In this document: positions 33,865 to 41,557 of the stretch, piece by piece
How positions within the stretch are numbered: position 1 is the first letter of the stretch
Layout of the letters: each line of letters begins with the position of its first letter
Assembly: GCF_028471945.1 (NCBI RefSeq)
Contig: NZ_CP110128.1
Coordinates: forward strand, 6,909,001 to 6,973,000
Direction of reading: 5' to 3'
Origin: Pseudomonas sp. WJP1
GTDB lineage: Bacteria > Pseudomonadota > Gammaproteobacteria > Pseudomonadales > Pseudomonadaceae
DNA length: 64,000 nt
Notes under the pieces: generated by a model
The model's database searches: none
Told to the model about the DNA's origin: nothing
Seen by the model: the letters and a program-made list of their open reading frames with translations, nothing else
Translations under genes and position numbers: made by a program

Positions 33865-35289
33865 ATGTCCTCCGCTGCATCATTCCGCACAGAAAATGAC
33901 CTGCTTGGCGCTCTCGAAGTACCAGCTCAAGCGTATTACGGTATCCAGACCCTGCGAGCGGTGAATAACTTCCGCCTCTCAGGCGTTCCGATTTCGCACT
34001 ACCCGAAACTGGTTGTCGGTCTGGCCATGGTCAAACAGGCCGCCGCTGACGCCAACCGCGAGTTGGGTCACCTGAGCGAAGCCAAGCACGCTGCCATCAG
34101 CGAAGCCTGTGCACGTTTGATCCGCGGCGACTTCCACGAAGAATTCGTGGTGGACATGATTCAAGGCGGCGCTGGCACTTCAACCAACATGAATGCCAAC
34201 GAAGTCATCGCCAACATCGCGCTGGAGGCCATGGGTCACCAGAAAGGCGAATATCAGTACCTGCACCCGAACGACGACGTGAACATGGCGCAGTCGACCA
34301 ACGACGCCTACCCGACGGCGATCCGCCTGGGTCTGTTGCTGGGTCATGACACCCTGCTCGCCAGCCTCGACAGCCTGATTCAGGCATTCGCGGCCAAGGG
34401 TGAAGAATTCAACCACGTCCTGAAGATGGGCCGTACCCAGCTGCAAGACGCCGTGCCGATGACCCTGGGTCAAGAGTTCCGCGCTTTCGCCACCACGATG
34501 GGCGAAGACCTGGCCCGCCTGAAGACGCTGGCTCCGGAACTGCTGACCGAAGTGAACCTGGGTGGCACCGCGATCGGCACCGGCATCAACGCCGATCCAC
34601 GCTATCAGGCCCTGGCCGTACAGCGTCTGGCCCTGATCAGCGGTCAACCGCTGGTTCCAGCCGCCGACCTGATCGAAGCCACCTCCGACATGGGCGCCTT
34701 CGTGCTGTTCTCCGGCATGCTCAAGCGCACCGCGGTCAAGCTGTCGAAGATCTGCAACGACCTGCGCCTGCTGTCCAGCGGCCCACGCACCGGCATCAAC
34801 GAAATCAACCTGCCAGCGCGTCAGCCAGGCAGCTCGATCATGCCAGGCAAGGTCAACCCGGTGATCCCGGAAGCCGTGAACCAGGTTGCGTTCCAGGTCA
34901 TCGGTAACGACCTGGCGCTGACCATGGCAGCCGAAGGCGGCCAACTGCAATTGAACGTGATGGAGCCGCTGATCGCCTTCAAGATCCTCGACTCGATCCG
35001 CCTGCTGCAACGCGCCATGGACATGCTGCGCGAACACTGCATCGTCGGCATCACCGCCAACGAAGCGCGCTGCCGTGAACTGGTCGAACACTCGATCGGC
35101 CTGGTCACCGCACTGAACCCGTACATCGGCTACAAAAACGCCACCCGCATCGCCCGTATCGCCCTCGAAAGCGGCCGCGGCGTGCTGGAACTGGTGCGCG
35201 AAGAAGGTCTGCTCGACGAAGCCATGCTCGCCGACATCCTGCGCCCAGAAAACATGATTGCCCCGCGTCTGGTGCCTCTGAAGGCTTGA
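33865..35289 (+). CDS. aspA: Aspartate ammonia-lyase (aspartase)
   Basis: AspA reversibly deaminates L-aspartate to fumarate and ammonia. The 474-residue product belongs to the fumarase/aspartase superfamily. Its signature GSSIMPGKVNP (SS loop) is at about residue 325, with GGAGTSTNMNANEV and HPNDDVNMAQSTNDAYPTA forming the other active-site regions. Start 33865 (MSSAASFRTE) is preferred; upstream in-frame ATG codons would add non-conserved residues. ansA downstream produces aspartate from asparagine, so together they degrade asparagine to fumarate. A strong terminator separates the two genes. Confidence 0.95.
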   Translation: MSSAASFRTENDLLGALEVPAQAYYGIQTLRAVNNFRLSGVPISHYPKLVVGLAMVKQAAADANRELGHLSEAKHAAISEACARLIRGDFHEEFVVDMIQGGAGTSTNMNANEVIANIALEAMGHQKGEYQYLHPNDDVNMAQSTNDAYPTAIRLGLLLGHDTLLASLDSLIQAFAAKGEEFNHVLKMGRTQLQDAVPMTLGQEFRAFATTMGEDLARLKTLAPELLTEVNLGGTAIGTGINADPRYQALAVQRLALISGQPLVPAADLIEATSDMGAFVLFSGMLKRTAVKLSKICNDLRLLSSGPRTGINEINLPARQPGSSIMPGKVNPVIPEAVNQVAFQVIGNDLALTMAAEGGQLQLNVMEPLIAFKILDSIRLLQRAMDMLREHCIVGITANEARCRELVEHSIGLVTALNPYIGYKNATRIARIALESGRGVLELVREEGLLDEAMLADILRPENMIAPRLVPLKA

Positions 35290-35345
35290 CCAACGCTGTA
35301 GCACCGCTCACCAGGTCGAGGGACTAGACACCTCTCACCTTTTGA

Positions 35346-35379
35346 GGGCCTGGAGATCACTCTCCAGGCCCTTTTTTTT
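35346..35379 (+). terminator. Intrinsic terminator of aspA
   Basis: A perfect 11-bp stem, GGGCCTGGAGA and TCTCCAGGCCC, with a 4-base loop is followed by eight T residues (35372-35379). Confidence 0.95.
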
Positions 35380-35474
35380 GACTTTTTGAAAACACCACCC
35401 GGACGCCACATTCCCCGACCTGGATCTGGGCGTACCCGCAGCGCATCATTGATCGGTTAAAGTGCGAAACCCCT

Positions 35475-35563
35475 TGTGGGAGCGGGCTTGCTCGCGAAGA
35501 GGGAGTGTCAGGCAACATTACATCGCCTGACACTCCCTCTTCGCGAGCAAGCCCGCTCCCACA
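35475..35563. repeat. REPIN with 39-bp perfect arms upstream of ansA
   Basis: The 39-base left arm (35475-35513, starting TGTGGGAGCGGGCTTGCTCG) is mirrored without mismatch at 35525-35563 around an 11-base loop. It is the longest perfect inverted repeat I found in the window and ends 29 bases before the ansA start. Confidence 0.92.
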
Positions 35564-35592
35564 CAGGAAATCATCGTTCTCGGAGTGCCTTC

Positions 35593-36600
35593 ATGAATTC
35601 CTCGACCTACCCTGCCGCCCAGCACGTCATGGTGCTCTACACCGGCGGTACTATCGGCATGCAGGCCAGCGCCCACGGCCTGGCGCCGGCATCCGGTTTC
35701 GAAGCGCGGATGCGTGAGTACCTGCACAGCCAGCCTGATCTCGTGGTACCGCATTGGCGCTTTCGCGAGATGTCGCCGCTGATCGACAGCGCCAACATGA
35801 CCCCGGCGTATTGGCAGCAACTGCGTGAAGCGGTGGTCGATGCCGTGGACGTGCAAGGCTGCGACAGCGTGCTGATCCTGCACGGCACCGACACCCTCGC
35901 CTACAGCGCGGCCGCCATGAGCTTTCAGTTGCTTGGCCTGCAGGCCCGCGTTTGCTTTACCGGCTCGATGCTGCCGGCCGGCGTCGCCGACAGCGATGCC
36001 TGGGAAAACCTCAGCGGCGCACTGGTGGCCCTTGGCCAAGGCTTGGCACCGGGCGTTCATCTTTACTTCCACGGCGAACTGCTAGACCCGATGCGATGCG
36101 CAAAAATTCGCAGCTTCGGTCGACATCCGTTCAAGCGACTCGAGCGTCAGGGCGGCGGCGTGAAAGCGCCATCGATATCTACGCCATTGCACTACGACCA
36201 GCCCAGGCAACTGGCCAACGTCGCGGTACTGCCTTTGTTCCCCGGCATCGGCGCCGAGATTCTAGAAGGCCTGCTAGACAGCGGCATTCAAGGCCTGGTG
36301 CTGGAGTGTTATGGCAGCGGCACCGGACCGAGCGACAATCCCGAATTTCTCGCAGCGCTTTCCCGGGCACGTGACAACGGTGTGGTGGTGGTCGCGGTGA
36401 CACAGTGTCATGAAGGTGGTGTGGAGCTGGATGTCTACGAGGCGGGGAGCCGGTTGCGCAGTGTTGGGGTTTTGTCTGGAGGCGGAATGACCCGGGAAGC
36501 GGCGTTCGGTAAATTGCATGGTTTGTTGGGAGCGCAGCTTGAGCCGACACAAGTCCGACAGTTGATGGAACTGGATCTTGCTGGAGAATTCAGCGCGTAG
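35593..36600 (+). CDS. ansA: L-asparaginase
   Basis: A 335-residue asparaginase that hydrolyses L-asparagine to aspartate and ammonia. Both catalytic threonine motifs are visible: VLYTGGTIGM near the N-terminus and LHGTDTLAYSAAAMSF at about residues 96-111. No signal peptide is seen, so it is probably cytoplasmic (type I-like). The start has TCTCGGAG about 8 bases upstream; a longer frame through the REPIN is rejected. It follows aspA in the same orientation but behind a terminator and a REPIN, so it likely has its own promoter. Confidence 0.92.
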   Translation: MNSSTYPAAQHVMVLYTGGTIGMQASAHGLAPASGFEARMREYLHSQPDLVVPHWRFREMSPLIDSANMTPAYWQQLREAVVDAVDVQGCDSVLILHGTDTLAYSAAAMSFQLLGLQARVCFTGSMLPAGVADSDAWENLSGALVALGQGLAPGVHLYFHGELLDPMRCAKIRSFGRHPFKRLERQGGGVKAPSISTPLHYDQPRQLANVAVLPLFPGIGAEILEGLLDSGIQGLVLECYGSGTGPSDNPEFLAALSRARDNGVVVVAVTQCHEGGVELDVYEAGSRLRSVGVLSGGGMTREAAFGKLHGLLGAQLEPTQVRQLMELDLAGEFSA

Positions 36601-36628
36601 CTGAGTAAAGATCTGCGCTGATAGAAAA

Positions 36629-36654
36629 AACCCTCCAAAACTCATAGGAGGGTT
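36629..36654. terminator. Bidirectional terminator between ansA and the convergent gene
   Basis: An 8-bp stem, AACCCTCC and GGAGGGTT, is preceded by an A-rich tract and followed by a T-rich tract, so it can work on both strands. Confidence 0.75.
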
Positions 36655-36660
36655 ATTCAT

Positions 36661-37116
36661 TTATTTTTGTTTTGGGGTAAAAATTGATATCTCCCCTACT
36701 ACGGGAACAAGCTCCTGATCATCCCCTACCCCAGTGAATACAGTAGCGTCAAACTTACCAGTGACCTTATTGTCATCATCTTTTTTCAAGTCAATCATTT
36801 TCCCTTGACTCAGGTCCCATAGTTTCTCTGCGGTAATGAATCTCAATAAATCCCTGGGGTTATTCAACTTAAACTCGTTAGTATTGAAAGCCTCCTCAGG
36901 AATTTTTATAAAAACATTGATGATTCCCGGACCACTATTGCTGAAACTCATGTACCACGAGTTTTGCACTGAAAACAGATCTACTGCTGCATACTCAAAC
37001 GCTTTATCATTCAGCCTACCTTTCACATACCCCATGACACGCGATTTAGCATCCCCTTTGGCAGCCCTGTCATCTGCGCGCTTCTTAAAGGCATCATCAA
37101 TATTTGCCTGCTTCAT
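36661..37116 (-). CDS. Unknown cytoplasmic protein in AT-rich accessory patch
   Basis: A 151-residue protein that I do not recognise. The N-terminus is highly charged (MKQANIDDAFKKRADDRAAKGDAKSR), suggesting a helix. The middle (YAAVDLFSVQNSWYMSFSNSGPGIINVFIKIPEEAF) and end (GKFDATVFTGVGDDQELVPVVGEISIFTPKQ) are beta-like. There is no signal peptide or membrane segment. GGAGAG lies 7 bases before the ATG, so it is probably translated. The sequence is clearly richer in A and T than its neighbours, which suggests acquisition by transfer. It is divergent from the next small gene across a long AT-rich spacer. Confidence 0.65.
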   Translation of the reverse strand: MKQANIDDAFKKRADDRAAKGDAKSRVMGYVKGRLNDKAFEYAAVDLFSVQNSWYMSFSNSGPGIINVFIKIPEEAFNTNEFKLNNPRDLLRFITAEKLWDLSQGKMIDLKKDDDNKVTGKFDATVFTGVGDDQELVPVVGEISIFTPKQK

Positions 37117-37503
37117 ATCTGTACTCTCCGTGAATGACGCGAACGTCGCATATGACCGATTGCGACTCGATTCAACGGTAGTTTCAACCTAGAAAAAAAT
37201 CAAAATTTAAAAGTCGAAAAAGCAAACCTTTATACCTTCAAAAATAAACATGACAAATGGCAGTTATATTTTTTAACAACTGATAAATTTGACAGTAGCC
37301 AGCTCAAATAAGACAGCATAAAATGGATAGGCAAAAGTCATGTCTTCGCCCATGTACCGTCGTTTCACGCAAACACTGCACTTAAACCCCTCTCTACTGT
37401 CAACTCTGACAGTAGACGCGCCAATTCCGAGCTTCTAAATTGATGAGTCAGAACTGGTTTCGCGAGGGACTGGTTCCATGCCCATACGCCGAGGAGCTGC
37501 ACG
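37117..37503. other. AT-rich divergent spacer with inverted and direct repeats
   Basis: A 387-base spacer between divergent accessory genes with no credible coding frame. It contains three copies of TGACAGTAG or its complement, described separately, and must hold the promoters of both flanking genes. Confidence 0.6.
37393..37416. promoter_or_regulatory. 10-bp perfect inverted repeat, possible operator
   Basis: Arms TCTACTGTCA (37393-37402) and TGACAGTAGA (37407-37416) are separated by ACTC. A further half copy, TGACAGTAG, is at 37290-37298. The geometry fits a dimeric repressor site or a small hairpin, about 90 bases before the gene at 37504. Confidence 0.5.
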
Positions 37504-37812
37504 ATGGAAAGTTCCAACTACCCAAATGCTCAACCTGACCTCCCTGAAGATGTTCTCCCTGAACAAATCATCATTCTGAAAAACGCCAACACAAACTCTC
37601 TTGAGGGGCTTTTCCATGTTCGGTTCAAGAACGAAGCGTACGAGAAAAAGGTAGTGATCAGAAGATTTGAACAACTGGTAGTACTCTTCGACGTGCCCGC
37701 CGACATCAAGGAGGGTACGTACTCCGTTAGCGGTGGCTTCCCAGGCGCGATCCCCACCATTCCAGAATATCGGGATTTCGGCACAGTCACCTTCGAGTTG
37801 CGGGACAAATAA
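37504..37812 (+). CDS. Unknown small protein in accessory patch
   Basis: A 102-residue protein without a recognised family. An acidic Pro-rich N-terminus (YPNAQPDLPEDVLPEQ) precedes a probably all-beta body (LEGLFHVRFKNEAYEKKVVIRRFEQLVVLFDV, EGTYSVSGGFPG, RDFGTVTFELRDK), of the size of an immunoglobulin-like or C2-like sandwich. There are no cysteines, signal peptide or membrane helix. GAGGAG lies 7 bases before the ATG, so expression is likely. It may form an operon with the gene at 38048, from which it is separated by 235 bases. Confidence 0.65.
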   Translation: MESSNYPNAQPDLPEDVLPEQIIILKNANTNSLEGLFHVRFKNEAYEKKVVIRRFEQLVVLFDVPADIKEGTYSVSGGFPGAIPTIPEYRDFGTVTFELRDK

Positions 37813-38047
37813 ACATGAGGGGCGCAGTCACAATCACTGCGTACGTGTCGGCGTCGCTGGCGCACACGTCCAAGACTGAACGCGCGCGCCCTTCAAAACC
37901 CCAAAAGTTTCAAAATTCAGCCCTTGATGAACAGCCGCCAACAATCGAGCTTACATTTTCAATTAAAACACCCCACACAAAAAAAACTGGAGTTAGATAT
38001 ATTGCTCGCGCAGGACGCGATTAATCTAATTACAGGAGTTACACATC
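37813..38047. other. Spacer between two accessory genes
   Basis: A frame from 37815 to 38024 crosses this spacer but has no ribosome binding site and a composition (many Thr, Lys, Arg, Pro) unlike a folded protein. I therefore treat the region as non-coding. Its second half is AT-rich and probably carries the promoter of the next gene. Confidence 0.45.
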
Positions 38048-38362
38048 ATGAGCATTAAAACCAAAGACTGGACCGCACAAATCGACCGAATGCCGGGAGC
38101 AGCCTCCTTCCGCACCTTTGGCACGGTAACGGTTGCTCACACGGGCATTACGCCAAAGCTGGTCATGAGTGCACTGCAAGACAAATCCTTTGATTTGCGC
38201 CTGGAATTGCAACTGGAAAATTCCAACGACATGTCGCTGCAGGTCGTAACAGACAAGTTTGTCGAGTACAAAAAAATGGGCAACTCGAATGTCACCGGCG
38301 TCAGCATCTTCTACGAAGGCAAATTGCTGCATCATATCGATAAAGTACAGATTACCCACTAA
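38048..38362 (+). CDS. Unknown small protein in accessory patch
   Basis: A 104-residue protein that I do not recognise. The pattern is beta-rich: ASFRTFGTVTVAHTGITPKLVMSA, FDLRLELQLENSNDMSLQVVTDKFVEYKK, VTGVSIFYEGKLLHHIDKVQITH. It contains no Cys, signal peptide or membrane segment, and resembles a single small beta sandwich. AGGAG is placed 9 bases before the ATG, the best ribosome binding site in this patch. The gene is followed by a hairpin terminator shared with the convergent GGDEF/EAL gene. Confidence 0.7.
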   Translation: MSIKTKDWTAQIDRMPGAASFRTFGTVTVAHTGITPKLVMSALQDKSFDLRLELQLENSNDMSLQVVTDKFVEYKKMGNSNVTGVSIFYEGKLLHHIDKVQITH

Positions 38363-38390
38363 GCGCCGCATTTATTCCGCGCTGTAGAAC

Positions 38391-38425
38391 TTCCCGCCAG
38401 AAACACACCAGGTACCTGGCGGGAA
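38391..38425. terminator. Hairpin terminator between convergent genes
   Basis: A 10-bp stem, TTCCCGCCAG and CTGGCGGGAA, has a 15-base loop. No strong T tract, but the location between two stop codons fits. Confidence 0.55.
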
Positions 38426-38435
38426 ACCTCGTCGC

Positions 38436-41300
38436 TCACGTTACGCATTGCGCTTGTAGCAAACCCGCCAGGGCCTCAGCCTCAACCGGCCGACTGATCA
38501 GATAGCCCTGCACTTCGTCACAACGCTCAGCTTTCAAAAACTCAAGCTGCTCCGGCCGCTCAACGCCTTCGGCCACCACTTTCAATTTCAAGCCGTGGGC
38601 CATCGCAATGATCGCCCGGGTGATCGCCGCGTCTTCCGTACCCTCTCCCAGGCCCCGGATAAACGCCTGATCGATCTTCACGTAATCCACCGGGATGCGC
38701 TTGAGGTAGCTCAGGGACGAATACCCCGTGCCGAAATCGTCGATCGCAAGCTTCACCCCCAACTCACGCAGTTGCTGGAACGTCGCGATAATGTGCTCGA
38801 CGCTGTCGAGTAACTGACTTTCAGTCAATTCCAACTCCAGGTAGTGCGGCGCCAGCCCTGTTTCTTCCAGCACCTGGCGCACCAGGCTGACCAGCTTGCC
38901 CTGGCGCAATTGATGCACCGACAGATTGACCGACACCCGGATCGCCTCGAGTCCCAGGCGCTGCCACTCGCAGGCTTGCCAGCAGGCCTGGCGCAAGACG
39001 AACTCGCCGATCGGGCCGATCAACCCGGTCTCCTCCGCCAGACCGATGAAATCCCCCGGCGGCACACGCCCCATGGTCGGGTGGTCCCAGCGCACCAAGG
39101 CCTCGGCGGCATTGAGCTTGCCCGTGGCGAGGCACAGTTTCGGTTGGTAAAACACTTTCAGCTGCTTCTCTTCGACCGCTTTACGCAGATGATTTTCCAG
39201 CTGCAGGCGTTCCAGGGTGCTGGCTTGCAGGCTATCGGTGTAGAACTGGAAATTGTTACCACCCAAATGCTTGGCGTGCTGCATGGCCATGTTTGACTGA
39301 CTGACCAATGCGGATATTTCCCGGGCGTTATCCGGCAACAGGCTGATGCCCATGGATGCACTAACCACCAGCTCATGACCCTCAACGGTCAGCGGTAACC
39401 GCAATTTGGCCGACAAGCGAGTCGCCACCCGCGCCAGACTGGAGAGGTTGCCGTAGGCATTGAACAGCACGGCGAATTCATCGCCGGACAAGCGTGCGAT
39501 GGTGTCTGCCTCAGGCAATGCGTTGACCAGCCGTCGGGCCATTTTCTGCAACAGCTGATCGGCTACCTCGTGACCCAGGCTGTCGTTGAGCTGCTTGAAG
39601 CGATCCAGATTGATGTGCAACAACGCCAGGCTGCGATACCCGCCCTGACGCACACGCTGATGCGCCTCGCTCAGCCGTTCGCGGAACATCGAGCGATTGG
39701 CCAGGCCCGTGAGTTCGTCATGATGGGTCAGGTAGCGCATGCGCTCTTCGGATTCTCGCCGTGCCGAGAGATCCGCGAAGAAGCCCACGATATGACTAAC
39801 ATTTCCCCGGGAATCGCGTACGGCGGTCAATTGCAGCCATTGCGGGTACATCTCGCCATTTTTGCGAGTCTCCACCAGCTCACCCTGCCAACTGCCGTGC
39901 TGCTCCAGCGCCAGATGGATCGCGCCGTAATGCCGGCGAGCATCACGACTGCAGGGCAAATCGACCACTTTACGCCCGAGAATTTCCTCGATTTCATAAC
40001 CGGTCACCCGGCTGAAGGCTTGATTGACCGCGATCAGGGCGTAATTCGGATCGAAAATCACGATACCTTCGCTGGCCGCCTCGAACACCGTCGCCGCCAA
40101 CTGCAGTTGTTCTTCCTGGGCCTTGCCGACGCTGATATCGCGCCGCGTGCCCACCATGCGAATCACCCGGCCGTTCTCGGCGCGCTCCACCGCCCGTCCG
40201 CGGTCCTCGATCCACACCCAGTGGCCATCGCCATGCCGCACGCGGTACTCGATCTGGTAATCCTCGGTGCGGCCTTTCAAATGCTCGACCAACGCCCTTT
40301 TCAGTGCAGGAAGATCGTCGGGATGCAGGCGCGGTTTAAGGTGGCGCAGTAATGCCGTTACCTGTTCCGGCGCCAGGCCAAACAGTTCCTGGATATGCGT
40401 GTGATGGACTTCGTCGGTTTGCAGGTTCCAGTCCCACAGCCCCAGCTCGCTGGCCTTCAATGCCAGCGCCAGGCGCGCCTCACTCTGGCTCAGCGCCTGG
40501 CTGGCCGCCTCCAGCTCCAGACTGCGCTGGGCGACACGGTTTTCCAGGTCGACCTGGATTTCGCGCAATTCGTCTTCGGCGCGTCGACGCTGATCGATTT
40601 CCCTGGCCAGCTTCTGATTGAGCTGGTCGCTGCAGTTCTGCGCCTGCTGCAGATTCTCGATCAGCGCCTGATTCTGGAAGCGTCGCAACAGGCCGCGATC
40701 GATCAACCGATTCACCTGCCAGGCGACCACACTCAGCGCACCCAGCAGAATCAGGCCGAACCAGCCCCAACCGTGCTCGTCCCCGCCCCAGAACATATAG
40801 GCAATGGCCGGCAACAGGCAGGGCAAGGTGAAGGACAGGAACGCCGGCAAACTCACCGCGTAGGCCACGCTGGCCGACAGCGCCGCGGCACCAATCAGGC
40901 CGAACACCCACGCTTGCTGAATGAAGTTATCGGCGGGAACCAGGGCAATGCCGGCACCGGCCAGGGTCAGGCCGGTGAGACCGGATCCCAGTAAAAACAT
41001 GCGGCGCCAGATCGGATGCGCCTGGCGGTTGGGGATCGCCGAATCGAAGGCCGCCACCTGGATCACCCGCAATGCGACCAGCGACAGCAACCACACCAGC
41101 CAGACACTGACCAGGAAATAACGCTGCGGACTCCAGAGCAATCCGGCGCACACCAGGCCATTGATCAACATGAACAGCGTGGGCAGCAAGGAACCCTGAT
41201 ACAGCAGACGCGTGCGTTCGACCGCCATTTCCATGGCGAATTGTTTACGGATCACCCGGGGCTCCACAGTAGGGCCCGACAGGTCGATGCTGAGGGTCAT
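38436..41300 (-). CDS. Membrane PAS-PAS-GGDEF-EAL cyclic-di-GMP protein
   Basis: A 954-residue protein. About six N-terminal membrane helices (residues 30-205) are followed by a coiled coil (LAREIDQRRRAEDELREIQVDLENRV), two PAS/PAC modules (about residues 285-535), a GGDEF domain and a C-terminal EAL domain. The diguanylate-cyclase signature is LSGDEFAVL, a Ser variant of GGDEF. The phosphodiesterase signature is intact: EALVRWDHP, VNLSVHQL, ELTESQL, DDFGTGYSS, DYVKID, AEGVE and EVQGY. The net activity is therefore most likely c-di-GMP hydrolysis, with GGDEF catalysis uncertain. Start 41300 is preferred over longer in-frame options. It is divergent from uvrD. Confidence 0.9.
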   Translation of the reverse strand: MTLSIDLSGPTVEPRVIRKQFAMEMAVERTRLLYQGSLLPTLFMLINGLVCAGLLWSPQRYFLVSVWLVWLLSLVALRVIQVAAFDSAIPNRQAHPIWRRMFLLGSGLTGLTLAGAGIALVPADNFIQQAWVFGLIGAAALSASVAYAVSLPAFLSFTLPCLLPAIAYMFWGGDEHGWGWFGLILLGALSVVAWQVNRLIDRGLLRRFQNQALIENLQQAQNCSDQLNQKLAREIDQRRRAEDELREIQVDLENRVAQRSLELEAASQALSQSEARLALALKASELGLWDWNLQTDEVHHTHIQELFGLAPEQVTALLRHLKPRLHPDDLPALKRALVEHLKGRTEDYQIEYRVRHGDGHWVWIEDRGRAVERAENGRVIRMVGTRRDISVGKAQEEQLQLAATVFEAASEGIVIFDPNYALIAVNQAFSRVTGYEIEEILGRKVVDLPCSRDARRHYGAIHLALEQHGSWQGELVETRKNGEMYPQWLQLTAVRDSRGNVSHIVGFFADLSARRESEERMRYLTHHDELTGLANRSMFRERLSEAHQRVRQGGYRSLALLHINLDRFKQLNDSLGHEVADQLLQKMARRLVNALPEADTIARLSGDEFAVLFNAYGNLSSLARVATRLSAKLRLPLTVEGHELVVSASMGISLLPDNAREISALVSQSNMAMQHAKHLGGNNFQFYTDSLQASTLERLQLENHLRKAVEEKQLKVFYQPKLCLATGKLNAAEALVRWDHPTMGRVPPGDFIGLAEETGLIGPIGEFVLRQACWQACEWQRLGLEAIRVSVNLSVHQLRQGKLVSLVRQVLEETGLAPHYLELELTESQLLDSVEHIIATFQQLRELGVKLAIDDFGTGYSSLSYLKRIPVDYVKIDQAFIRGLGEGTEDAAITRAIIAMAHGLKLKVVAEGVERPEQLEFLKAERCDEVQGYLISRPVEAEALAGLLQAQCVT

Positions 41301-41557
41301 AGGCAGTGTTCTTGTTCTTATAATGATGAGCATGTGCCCGAAACGTGGACGGAGCATACACAAGCCAATGCCCGGACCAAACTGCTCCTGATCAAAAAAC
41401 AGACCAAAGTATCAGCCGTCAGCAGTGGCAAAATGCCGTCAGACGGGGCCGGCAAACGATTGCAACCGATGACTGACCGGTCGTCCCGTGCGTAACTTTC
41501 ATCGGCTAAAACGAAGCGGGGTTTGCCCGTGGTGACGCAGCCCCCTAGAATGCCCTG

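Noticed and set aside
34180..35304. Minus-strand frame of 374 codons opposite aspA
   Set aside because: A low-complexity antisense frame of a fully conserved aspartase gene.
37815..38024. 70-codon plus-strand frame between two accessory genes
   Set aside because: No ribosome binding site, start 2 bases after the preceding stop, and a composition dominated by Thr, Lys, Pro and Arg. Not convincing as a protein.
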